Assembly: GCA_934096275.1 (NCBI GenBank)
Contig: CAKOLK010000002.1
Location: 62,001-126,000, forward strand
Source: an uncultured Bacilli bacterium
Lineage (GTDB): Bacteria; Bacillota_I; Bacilli_A; RF39; UBA660
Reading direction: 5' to 3'
Length of the DNA: 64,000 nt
Positions 54,543 through 62,850 of this stretch are shown piece by piece (the first letter of the stretch is position 1; the number at the start of each line of letters is the position of its first letter). The position numbers and the translations under genes are program-made. Under the pieces are notes generated by a model, which worked only from the letters and a program-made list of their open reading frames with translations, did no database searches and was not told the DNA's origin.

Positions 54543-56186
54543 ATGGAAAAGATAAAAATAAACATATTAGATAATTCTTATGAATATGATAAAGGAATTA
54601 GTTTGTCAGATATTGCAAAGGATTTTAAAGATGAGTATGAGTATTCAATTCTTGCAGGTTTTGTTGATAATGAGTTTTGTGAACTTAATTATTGTCTTAA
54701 TAGGGATTGTTCTATTAGGTTTGTTACTGTGAGTGATTCTGTTGGTAATACTATTTATAAAAAGGGACTTCTTTTTGTGCTTTTGTATGCTTTTAAGCTT
54801 ATATATGGCTCAAGTAGTACTTTGAAGGCTTGTCATTCTTTGGGAAATGGTATTAGAATGAGAAGTGATAATGCTTTGAATGAGGATGATCTTAATAATA
54901 TTAAGAGTAAGATGAAGGAGCTTATTGAAAAGGATTTAAATATTGAAAGGGTTTTAGTAGATAAGGGTTCTGCGATTGATTATTTTATTAATAATGGTGA
55001 TTTAGAAAAGGCTAATACTTTTAAGTATTTGACTAATCATTATGTTAATTTATATAAGATAGGGGATTATTATAATTATTTCTTTAGTTATATGCCTATT
55101 AGTACTGGGGTGTTTACTTCTTTTGATTTGTCTTTAGTGGATGATAATAATTTTATATTAGGTTTTCCTTCGGTTGGAGATAGTGCTTTAGATGTTAGTT
55201 ATGATTTATTGCTTGATACTTTTAATATTTGTTATAAACGTGCTAAAAGGCTTGGTATATTTACTTCTTCAGATATAAATGAAATTGTTGCTAATGGTAA
55301 GATAGGAGATATTATTAAAATAACTGAGGTTATATCTAGTAATGATTTGTTAAATATTGCTAAGTCTATATATGATTTTGGTGATAAGATTAGGGTTGTT
55401 TTGCTTTCTGGTCCTTCTTCAAGTGGAAAGACTACGACTGCTAGAAAGTTATCAATGTTTTTAAAGAGTTTTGGTTATAATCCTGTTGCTTTATCAATAG
55501 ATGATTATTTTGTTGAGAGAGAGGATACTCCAAGGCTTCCTAATGGGGATTATGATTTTGAAAGTATTAGGGCTATTGATGTTGATTTATTTAATGATAA
55601 TTTGAATAGATTACTTGGTGGTGAAGAAGTAAAGATACCTACTTTTAATTTTAAAAAGGGTGTTAAAGAGTATTTAGGTAATACATTAAAACTTGGTGAT
55701 AAGGATATATTAATTATTGAGGGTCTTCATGCTCTTAATGATGAGCTTACTTATGATATTGATAAGGATAAGAAGTATAAGATTTATGTTTCTCCTCTTA
55801 CTGATCTTAATATAGATAATTATAATATGGTTTCTAATTCTGATCTTAGGCTTATTCGTAGGATTTTGAGGGATAATAGAACTCGTGGTTATAGTGCGGA
55901 GCATACTATTAGTACATGGCAAAATGTAAGGGATGGGGAAAGAAAGTATATATATCCTAATCATTCTAATGCTGATGTTGTTTATAACACTTCGCTTATA
56001 TATGAAATTGGGGTATTAAAGCTTTATGTTTTACCTTTGCTTTATGAAATAGATAGTAAGTCTTCATCTTATTATGAGGCTGTTAGATTGATTAATTTTT
56101 TAGGAATGTTTTCTGCGATTAGTAGTGAGGAAATTCCTAGTGAATCTATACTTAGAGAATTTATTGGAAATAGTTATTTTGAATAG
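54543..56186 (+). CDS. TGS/ThrRS-editing-like domain fused to uridine kinase-type P-loop kinase
   Basis: 547-aa protein. The first 60 residues are TGS-like; about 70-200 resembles the SAD/editing region of threonyl-tRNA synthetase (ACHSLGNGIRMRS), and the rest is a uridine/phosphoribulokinase-type kinase with Walker A LLSGPSSSGKTTTARKL (290-297 core) and LSIDDYFVER, RIL..RDNRTRGYSAEHTI. Annotated elsewhere as nucleoside kinase. Substrate not certain. AGAGGTG before the ATG; 12 bases ahead of gap. Confidence 0.85.
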   Translation: MEKIKINILDNSYEYDKGISLSDIAKDFKDEYEYSILAGFVDNEFCELNYCLNRDCSIRFVTVSDSVGNTIYKKGLLFVLLYAFKLIYGSSSTLKACHSLGNGIRMRSDNALNEDDLNNIKSKMKELIEKDLNIERVLVDKGSAIDYFINNGDLEKANTFKYLTNHYVNLYKIGDYYNYFFSYMPISTGVFTSFDLSLVDDNNFILGFPSVGDSALDVSYDLLLDTFNICYKRAKRLGIFTSSDINEIVANGKIGDIIKITEVISSNDLLNIAKSIYDFGDKIRVVLLSGPSSSGKTTTARKLSMFLKSFGYNPVALSIDDYFVEREDTPRLPNGDYDFESIRAIDVDLFNDNLNRLLGGEEVKIPTFNFKKGVKEYLGNTLKLGDKDILIIEGLHALNDELTYDIDKDKKYKIYVSPLTDLNIDNYNMVSNSDLRLIRRILRDNRTRGYSAEHTISTWQNVRDGERKYIYPNHSNADVVYNTSLIYEIGVLKLYVLPLLYEIDSKSSSYYEAVRLINFLGMFSAISSEEIPSESILREFIGNSYFE

Positions 56187-56198
56187 GAGGATATAGTA

Positions 56199-57194
56199 AT
56201 GAAAGTAGCAATTAATGGATTTGGTAGAATAGGTAGATTATTATTTCGATTGATTTTGGAAGAGGATGATATTGAGGTTGTAGCAATTAATGATTTGTGT
56301 GATGCTAAGCAACTTGCTCATTTACTTAAGTATGATACTACTCAAGGTAGTTATAGAGTGAATGATATTAGTTATGATGAGAGTTCTATAATAGTGGGTT
56401 CTAAAAAGATTAAAGTTTTTTCTGAAATGGATCCTTTAAAACTTCCATGGGGGGAACTTAGTGTTGATGTTGTTTTAGAGTGTACTGGTAAGTTTGTTAA
56501 ATTAGAAGGTGCGTCTTTACATATTGAAAGTGGTGCTAAAAAGGTGGTTGTTTCTGCTCCATGTAAGGGAGATGTTAAGACTATTGTTTATAATGTTAAT
56601 GATGATATATTAGATGGTAGTGAAAAGGTTATTAGTGCTGGTAGTTGTACTACTAATTGTTTGGCTCCTGTTCTTAATCTTATTAATAATAATTTTGGTA
56701 TTAAGAAAGGATATATGACTACTATTCATGCTGTTACTAATGATCAAGTTATTTTAGATGGAGAACATAAGAAAGGAATTGAATCTAGAAGGGGACGTTG
56801 TGCGTTTATGAATATTGTTCCTACTTCTACTGGGGCTGCTTCTGGTATTGGAAAGGTTATTCCTTGTTTGGAAGGGAAGCTTAATGGTTCTGCGATGAGG
56901 GTTCCTGTTGGTACTGGTAGTGTTATTGATTTGGTTCTTGAGCTTGATAGAGATGTAACTGTTTTAGAGATTAATGATATGTTTAAGAATAATAGTAATG
57001 AGACTGTTCATTTTACAATGGATCCTATTGTTTCTAGTGATGTTATTGGTACTAGTTATGGTGCTTTGGTTGATGGGTTACTTACTGATGTTTTGGATAC
57101 TAATGATGGGCAACTTGTTAAGGTTGTTGCATGGTATGATAATGAAATGGGTTATTGTAATCAAATGCTTAGAACTATTAAGAAGTTAAAATAA
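56199..57194 (+). CDS. gap: Glyceraldehyde-3-phosphate dehydrogenase
   Basis: 331-aa glycolytic enzyme. NAD-binding MKVAINGFGRIGRLLFR with Asp32 after the second strand (VAINDLCD), catalytic SAGSCTTNCLAPV (Cys150) and His177 in TTIHAVT, and AGAAS-type PTSTGAASGIGKVIP. The cofactor-binding Asp favours NAD rather than NADP. GGAGG precedes the ATG. Confidence 0.96.
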   Translation: MKVAINGFGRIGRLLFRLILEEDDIEVVAINDLCDAKQLAHLLKYDTTQGSYRVNDISYDESSIIVGSKKIKVFSEMDPLKLPWGELSVDVVLECTGKFVKLEGASLHIESGAKKVVVSAPCKGDVKTIVYNVNDDILDGSEKVISAGSCTTNCLAPVLNLINNNFGIKKGYMTTIHAVTNDQVILDGEHKKGIESRRGRCAFMNIVPTSTGAASGIGKVIPCLEGKLNGSAMRVPVGTGSVIDLVLELDRDVTVLEINDMFKNNSNETVHFTMDPIVSSDVIGTSYGALVDGLLTDVLDTNDGQLVKVVAWYDNEMGYCNQMLRTIKKLK

Positions 57195-57216
57195 AAAGAG
57201 TAAGGTTACTCTTTTT
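57193..57216. terminator. Bidirectional terminator between gap and gatD
   Basis: AAAAAGAGTAA (57193-57203), GG, TTACTCTTTTT (57206-57216). Confidence 0.8.
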
Positions 57217-57925
57217 ATTTGTAATAATTATTTATAAATTCTTGATAGGCAAGTTCATCAAGTTTTAAGTCTACTTTTTTTATTTTTTTATCTTTGTATT
57301 TTTCTTTTATTAGTTTATTTAATAGGTATGTTAATAGTTTTGGGTTTCTAACTAGTATTGGTCCAATTGTATATGTTCCATAGAAGTTTTTATAATTGTA
57401 TCCATCACATTTTATAGGAGTTCCTTTAGTTTTTAAAGGTAATAAGATAGGGTTATTTGTTTCTATTTTGTTGTTGTGATTTTGAAATCCTATAATGTTT
57501 TCTTTTATTAAGTTTGTTTTAAATATACCTTCATTTACTATTCTTTTTTCTGTTTTTATAGTTTGGTAATCAAATATATTTAGTCCTTTTACTTCTTTGT
57601 TGTTGTTATGAATAATTTTACCAAATAACTCAAAACTGTTACCTGTTGCTATTATGAACTTGTTGTTTTCTATGTAATCTTTTAATTCTTCTTTATATTG
57701 TTTTAAGTGGTTTAGACCTATCAATTGATTTGTTTCTGTTGAACACCCTATGTAGATTAAGTCTATATGACTTAGATTGATGTCATCGTTTATTGATTTT
57801 TGTATTATGTTTGTTTTTATATTTTGTTGTGTTAGATAGTATTCTATTGCTTTTATGTTACCGGATTCACCATATAGGTTCATTAAATCGTAGTATAAAT
57901 GCAAAATATTTAATTTATTGTTCAT
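57215..57925 (-). CDS. gatD: GatD-like subunit with degenerate glutaminase site
   Basis: 236-aa class I glutamine amidotransferase-like protein, partner of MurT; the normal complex amidates the D-Glu of lipid II to D-iGln. Family blocks are clear: LYYDLMNLYGESGNI, LIYIGCSTETNQ, VKGLNIFDYQT, IGFQNHNN, FYGTYTIGPILVRNP. The nucleophile elbow, ICGGYQ in Staphylococcus, reads ATGNSF here (Gly95 in place of Cys), and the His of GTYLHGP is Ile187. Both glutaminase residues are therefore missing. The ATG at 57925 has AGGTGA 5 bases before; overlaps the murT stop by 11 bases. Confidence 0.85.
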   Translation of the reverse strand: MNNKLNILHLYYDLMNLYGESGNIKAIEYYLTQQNIKTNIIQKSINDDINLSHIDLIYIGCSTETNQLIGLNHLKQYKEELKDYIENNKFIIATGNSFELFGKIIHNNNKEVKGLNIFDYQTIKTEKRIVNEGIFKTNLIKENIIGFQNHNNKIETNNPILLPLKTKGTPIKCDGYNYKNFYGTYTIGPILVRNPKLLTYLLNKLIKEKYKDKKIKKVDLKLDELAYQEFINNYYK

Positions 57926-59255
57926 TTTGGTCACCTCTTATAGAGTTATTGAAGGGATATACGTAGTCGAAGTTTAGTATTGCATATATATTTGATTTAG
58001 TGTTTTTCTTTATGTAGTTAGTTGCCTGTTTTATTTCATCAAATGTTATAATTTTCTTTTTATCAATATTTGCATATTTTAGTCTTGTTGCTATGTTATA
58101 TTTATCTCTTCCTATACATATTATTTTTTCTGTGTTTTCATCGTTTAATAGTTCAAAATCTATATCATACATCCATGACATATCATTGAATTCATATCTT
58201 CTTGATATTTCTTTCCAACCAATTACTATTACTTTTTTATCTTTTTGTCTTTTTACGTGTAATAATGATTGATTAAAAGTTGTTGCGTTTTCATTTTTAT
58301 TGTTTATTATAGTTACTTTTCTGTTTTGTATTTCATACTCATTGTATATTTTTTGATTTTTAAATATGTTATTTAGTGTTTTTGCTGTTTGTTCTTTATC
58401 TAAGTTGTATTGGTCTGCTGCTGCGAAAGCTGCTAGTGTGTTATAGATTGAGAATAGTATGTTGTACTGAGTATTTATTTTATATTCATCATTTATTATG
58501 AAATAGTTTTTGTCATAGTCTATGTTTGTTACTTTATAGTTCATTTCTGGTCTTTTGAAATTGCATTTTTCACAGTAGTAGTCACCATTTTCTTCGAATG
58601 TTTTATAATTATATTTTAGTTTTGTATTACATATTGGGCAGTAATACATATTAAGATTTTTAAATAGTTCTTTTTTGTATGAGTATTTATTTTTTTCTAT
58701 GCCATAATAAAGTATTTTGTTTTCATTATTTTGTAACTGAAATTTTCTAAGGTAAGGGTCATCACCATTTATTATTAGGGTCATGTTTTTTGTTATTCCT
58801 TGATTTATTTTATCAAATACTAAGTCAACGTTTCCCTGTCTTGGTGGTTGGTCTCTACAGATGTTTGTTATTACAAGTGTTTGTGGTTTTATGCTTTTGA
58901 ATAGAATGCTTGAGTATCTTTCATCGACTTCTAATATTACTACGTCTTCTTTTATTTTTCCCTTTAGGTTTGAATGGTTTATTAGAGTTGTTGTAATTCC
59001 GCTTACTAGGTTTGCTCCGGAGTCATTGTGGCAGACTGTGTATCCTTGTTCTTCAAATATTTTTCTTATAATAGCGGTAGTGCTACCTTTTCCACTTGAG
59101 CCTGTTACTGCGATTATTTTTTCTGGTAGTTTTAATTTTTTTAGTAGGTTTTTGTCAATTTTTAAAGCGTATTCTCCGGGAAGGGTTGAGCCTTTGTTTA
59201 CTAGTTTTCCTATAAAAATTAATATTTTTCCTATTGTTATACTTATTGTTTTCAT
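57915..59255 (-). CDS. murT: Lipid II isoglutaminyl synthase subunit MurT
   Basis: 446-aa Mur ligase-like ATPase that activates the D-Glu carboxyl of lipid II. ATP site VTGSSGKGSTTAI (50-62), Mur ligase block VVILEVDER and TNICRDQPPRQGNVD, a zinc ribbon with CPIC (206-209) and CEKC (228-231), and the DUF1727 C-terminal domain with MSWMYDIDFE, where Asp364 matches the residue thought to complete the GatD triad. Upstream of and overlapping gatD. Confidence 0.9.
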   Translation of the reverse strand: MKTISITIGKILIFIGKLVNKGSTLPGEYALKIDKNLLKKLKLPEKIIAVTGSSGKGSTTAIIRKIFEEQGYTVCHNDSGANLVSGITTTLINHSNLKGKIKEDVVILEVDERYSSILFKSIKPQTLVITNICRDQPPRQGNVDLVFDKINQGITKNMTLIINGDDPYLRKFQLQNNENKILYYGIEKNKYSYKKELFKNLNMYYCPICNTKLKYNYKTFEENGDYYCEKCNFKRPEMNYKVTNIDYDKNYFIINDEYKINTQYNILFSIYNTLAAFAAADQYNLDKEQTAKTLNNIFKNQKIYNEYEIQNRKVTIINNKNENATTFNQSLLHVKRQKDKKVIVIGWKEISRRYEFNDMSWMYDIDFELLNDENTEKIICIGRDKYNIATRLKYANIDKKKIITFDEIKQATNYIKKNTKSNIYAILNFDYVYPFNNSIRGDQNEQ

Positions 59256-59391
59256 TTAAATCACCAGTTTTAGTATACCACGGATATTGGTAAACATAAA
59301 GAATTTGAATTAAACTTTGTAATTTTATGGTTTTTATTTTACAATTAGTGTGTCTATTTTTGTTTATAAACTTTTAAATATTAATTATAAG

Positions 59392-59400
59392 TGGTATACT
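59392..59400 (+). promoter_or_regulatory. Extended -10 promoter of the flippase operon
   Basis: TGGTATACT (TGn plus TATACT); the -35 region at about 59372 is TTTTAA. Confidence 0.4.
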
Positions 59401-59429
59401 AGTTTATAGAAATTAAATGGGAGAGATTT

Positions 59430-61052
59430 ATGAAAAAATTATCGTTTGAAAAAGGAGCTTTTATTGCAACGTTTTGTATTTTTTTATCTAAGATTTTGGG
59501 TCTTTTATACGTAATTCCTTTTTACGCAATTATTGGAGAACAAGCGGGAGCTCTTTATAGTTATGCTTATATTATTTATGCAATATTTTTATCTATTTCT
59601 ACGGCAGGTATTCCTACGGCGATAAGTAAGCTTACTAGTGAGTATGAAACTCTTGATATGAAAGAGGCTAAGACTAGGATGTTTTATATATCAATTAAGT
59701 TTATTAATTATTTGTCTATAGTGATATTTTTGTTATTGATGATTTTTGCTCCGGTTATTGCTAAGTTTATTATTGGTGATGCTACTGGTGGTAATACTGT
59801 TTCTGATGTTAGTTTGGTTATTCGTTCAATATCGTTTGCAATACTTACTGTTCCATATCTTTCTGTTGCTCGTGGTTATTTACAAGGACATAGGTATATT
59901 TCTGTTACTTCATGGAGTCAGGTTATTGAACAGTTAGTACGTGTTTTGGTGGTGGTTCTTGGTAGTTATGTTGTTATATATTTGTTAAAGCTTAGTGAAG
60001 TTACAGCGATTACGGTTGCAGTATTTGGTGCTTTTGTTGGAGCAATTGGTTCAAGGCTTTATATAAAGCATTATTTGAAAAAGGATCATGATAGTTTGTT
60101 TGTTAATGATTCTAAAAAGGATGATGTTTCTGATAAAGATATTATTAAAAAGATAATTAGTTATGCTTTTCCATATATAGTTATAAGTCTTTTATATAGT
60201 GTTTATACTTTTGTTGATGTGATTATTATAAATCGTGTTTTATATAATGTAGCTTGTTATTCACAAGATGTTGTTGAGACTATTATTAGTACTTATTCAA
60301 CTTGGGGTGAGAAGCTTCAGATGATTATTACTTCGATTGCTACTGGTATTGCGATTAGTTTGATACCTAATTTAGTAAGGTGTTTTGTTAGTAAGGATAA
60401 GAAGAGTCTTAATGATACTTTTAATAAAGCAATTTTAATTGTTATTTATATTGGGATGCCTCTTGCTATACTTATTAGTATATTTTCTGGTACGGTTTGG
60501 AATGTGTTTTATGGGCATAGTTATTATGGACCTCTTACTATGAAGTTGTTTATTTTTGTAGCGGTGGCAGCTTCTTTAGAGAATGTATGTAGTTCTAGTT
60601 TACAGGCTATGAATAAGTTTAGGGTTTTATATAAGAGTGTTATAATTGGGGTTTTATTAAATGCAATACTTGATGCACCTTTTATGATAGTTTTCTATAA
60701 ACTTGGAATATATCCTGTTTATGGGGCAATGGTATCTAGTATAATTGGATTTATGACTATTTGTTTTGTTACTTTATATTATTTAAAGAAAGAAGAAGAT
60801 TTATCTTTTAAGGGTATTTATGTAACTGTTTTAAAGCTTTTGATACCTTTTGCTATTCTTATTTTGGTATCGATGTTATTTAAGTGTTTTATACCTGATA
60901 GTTTGAATAGTAGATTGATGTCTGTTTTATATGCTTGTCTTTATTTTGGAGTAGGACTTCTTATTTATTTTGGAGTTACTATAAAACAGGGAACTTTTTA
61001 TGATATATTGAATGATTTATTACCTAGTAAGTTTAAAAGGAGAGTGAAATGA
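59430..61052 (+). CDS. SpoVB/YtgP-type MOP-superfamily flippase
   Basis: 540-aa membrane protein, about 14 helices, of the MVF/polysaccharide transporter family (MOP superfamily), which includes MurJ-like lipid II flippases (YtgP/SpoVB). Family start KGAFIATFCIFLSKILGLLY and STAGIPTAISKLTSEYE. Likely flips lipid-linked wall precursor. GGGAGAG before the ATG; overlaps the ATP-grasp gene by 4 bases. Confidence 0.85.
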   Translation: MKKLSFEKGAFIATFCIFLSKILGLLYVIPFYAIIGEQAGALYSYAYIIYAIFLSISTAGIPTAISKLTSEYETLDMKEAKTRMFYISIKFINYLSIVIFLLLMIFAPVIAKFIIGDATGGNTVSDVSLVIRSISFAILTVPYLSVARGYLQGHRYISVTSWSQVIEQLVRVLVVVLGSYVVIYLLKLSEVTAITVAVFGAFVGAIGSRLYIKHYLKKDHDSLFVNDSKKDDVSDKDIIKKIISYAFPYIVISLLYSVYTFVDVIIINRVLYNVACYSQDVVETIISTYSTWGEKLQMIITSIATGIAISLIPNLVRCFVSKDKKSLNDTFNKAILIVIYIGMPLAILISIFSGTVWNVFYGHSYYGPLTMKLFIFVAVAASLENVCSSSLQAMNKFRVLYKSVIIGVLLNAILDAPFMIVFYKLGIYPVYGAMVSSIIGFMTICFVTLYYLKKEEDLSFKGIYVTVLKLLIPFAILILVSMLFKCFIPDSLNSRLMSVLYACLYFGVGLLIYFGVTIKQGTFYDILNDLLPSKFKRRVK

Positions 61053-62074
61053 TGGGAACATTTAAAATATTTGTTAATAAGTTTAAAGAAATTAATTTTG
61101 ATAGACTTAATCTTCTTGCTAATTATATTGCAAAGGAAAATAATAAGTCGGTTTCTTATGTTAAGTTTGATATGATAAGGAATTTTCTTAAGTATAAGAT
61201 AGGTTATACTGATTATTTTAAGAGTGATTATATTAATCTTACGAAAGAAAAGAAGAAAGATTTTGTTACTTCGAAGAATTTTATTAATGTAATTGGTTAT
61301 CTTAATCCTAGACCTTATAGAGTTGTTATGAATGATAAGTTAGTTTTTAATCAAATATATAGTAAGTATTTAGGACGTGATTATCTTGATATTAGAAGGT
61401 CTGATGTTTCAGATATTAAGGCTTTTTTAAAGGGTAAAAAGAATGTGTTTTTAAAACCTACGACTTCTTTTGGAGGACAAAATATTCTTAAAGTTGTTGT
61501 TAGTGAAATTGATGATATTGAATCTTTTAGAACTAATGCAATTAAGAATGGTCAATATTTACTTGAAGAAGAGATAAAGCAACATGATTATGTTAATATG
61601 ATTAATCCTAATGCTGTTAATACTTTTAGAATTATTACTTTGTATAAAGATGGTGTTGCTCATGTTCTTGCTAATTCTTTTAGAATTAGTTTGGATCTTA
61701 ATCCAGCAATTCAGTGTAGAGATTCTTATATGAGACTTAGTGAGGATGGTAAAGTTCTTTGTAAGTTTATTGATGATGATGGTGTTATTTATGATAAACA
61801 TCCTCTTACTGGGTTTGATTTTAATAGTATAGATAAGATTCCATTTGTTAAGGAAGCATATTCAATGGTTAAGGAAGCAGCATTATTAGTTCCTGAGATT
61901 AGGTATGTTGGATGGGATGTTGCAATTACTAATGATGGACCTTGTATTATTGAGGGAAATGAGTTTCCTAGTTATGGTCTTATTCAAAATTATTTACTTA
62001 ATAAAGATAATCCAGGACATTTGAAACAGATTAAAGATGTTATTGGTGATGAAATAAATAATATTAAGTTGTAG
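61049..62074 (+). CDS. Sugar-transfer-associated ATP-grasp protein
   Basis: 341-aa protein resembling the ATPgrasp_ST family seen in capsule and polysaccharide loci. Visible: FLKPTTSFGGQNILK (ATP-binding), NTFRIITLYKDGVAHVLANS and a C-terminal YVGWDVAITNDGPCIIEGNE with the metal-binding EGN. Predicted to join carboxylate to amine or sugar; the substrate is unknown. Overlaps the flippase gene, suggesting a common wall or polysaccharide pathway. Confidence 0.75.
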   Translation: MMGTFKIFVNKFKEINFDRLNLLANYIAKENNKSVSYVKFDMIRNFLKYKIGYTDYFKSDYINLTKEKKKDFVTSKNFINVIGYLNPRPYRVVMNDKLVFNQIYSKYLGRDYLDIRRSDVSDIKAFLKGKKNVFLKPTTSFGGQNILKVVVSEIDDIESFRTNAIKNGQYLLEEEIKQHDYVNMINPNAVNTFRIITLYKDGVAHVLANSFRISLDLNPAIQCRDSYMRLSEDGKVLCKFIDDDGVIYDKHPLTGFDFNSIDKIPFVKEAYSMVKEAALLVPEIRYVGWDVAITNDGPCIIEGNEFPSYGLIQNYLLNKDNPGHLKQIKDVIGDEINNIKL

Positions 62075-62084
62075 GAGTGTAAGT

Positions 62085-62783
62085 ATGAGAGTAGTTTTAA
62101 AAATTAGTGGTGAGTCTTTAAGTGGAAATGGTTGTATTGATTCTTTAATGCTTGATAGAGTTCTTGCTCAAGTTAAGGAGTTGTCTTTAGATAATGAAGT
62201 TATTTTAGTAGTTGGTGGAGGTAATTTCTGGAGAGGTAGAAATGATCTTAATATTAATAAAGTTGTTTCTGATAATATAGGAATGCTTGCTACTGTTATG
62301 AATGGTATGGCGATTAGTTCTTATCTTAATGAGTGTGGTATTAAATCTCGTTGTTATGGTTCTTTTGATGTGTCTGGTATGGTGGAAAGAGAAAATGTTT
62401 CTTCTGTTTTAGATGATTTATCAAATGGATATGTTGTAGTTTTCGGGGGAGGTCTTGGTGTTGCTAATTTATCTACTGATATGACTACTGTTTCTAAGGC
62501 TATTTCTTATGATGCATCACTTATATTGATGGCTAAGAATGTTGATGGAGTTTATGATAAGGATCCTAGAAAGTTCGATGCTAAGAAGTTTGATGTTTTA
62601 ACTCATCAGGAACTTTTTGATTTATCTATTAAGCAGGGGGCTTCTTCTTTAATGATACTTGATATTGAAGCTCTTGCTGCTCTTGTTAAGCATAAGATTC
62701 CTATGTATATATATAATTCTTCAGATGTTAATAGTCTAAATGATGTTATAGATGGCAAGGTTGGTACTAAGGTAGTTAGTTAA
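62085..62783 (+). CDS. pyrH: UMP kinase PyrH
   Basis: 232-aa hexameric kinase phosphorylating UMP to UDP, needed for RNA, DNA and UDP-sugar wall precursors. Starts MRVVLKISGESLSGNG; LVVGGGNFWRGR, GMLATVMNGMAI and NVDGVYDKDPRKF are present. Starts 10 bases after the ATP-grasp gene with a weak GGAG-like site. The usual partner frr does not follow. Confidence 0.94.
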   Translation: MRVVLKISGESLSGNGCIDSLMLDRVLAQVKELSLDNEVILVVGGGNFWRGRNDLNINKVVSDNIGMLATVMNGMAISSYLNECGIKSRCYGSFDVSGMVERENVSSVLDDLSNGYVVVFGGGLGVANLSTDMTTVSKAISYDASLILMAKNVDGVYDKDPRKFDAKKFDVLTHQELFDLSIKQGASSLMILDIEALAALVKHKIPMYIYNSSDVNSLNDVIDGKVGTKVVS

Positions 62784-62788
62784 AAATA

Positions 62789-62817
62789 TTTACAAAAAAG
62801 TTAAATTATGGTATAAT
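62789..62817 (+). promoter_or_regulatory. Promoter of the acyl-adenylating enzyme gene
   Basis: TTTACA (62789-62794), 17-base spacing, TATAAT (62812-62817). Confidence 0.7.
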
Positions 62818-62830
62818 TATGCCATAATTT
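62803..62830. promoter_or_regulatory. Perfect inverted repeat around the -10 box (operator candidate)
   Basis: AAATTATGG (62803-62811) and CCATAATTT (62822-62830) with a 10-base centre containing TATAAT. Typical of a repressor site covering a promoter; it could instead act as an AT-rich hairpin ending pyrH transcripts. Confidence 0.5.
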
Positions 62831-62850
62831 TGTTTTGAGGGGATGAAATC

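Noticed and set aside
57215..59255. MurT-GatD region as a cobyric acid synthase (CobQ) remnant
   Set aside because: The Mur ligase partner with zinc ribbon and DUF1727 domain and the fused gene order are specific for lipid II amidation proteins.
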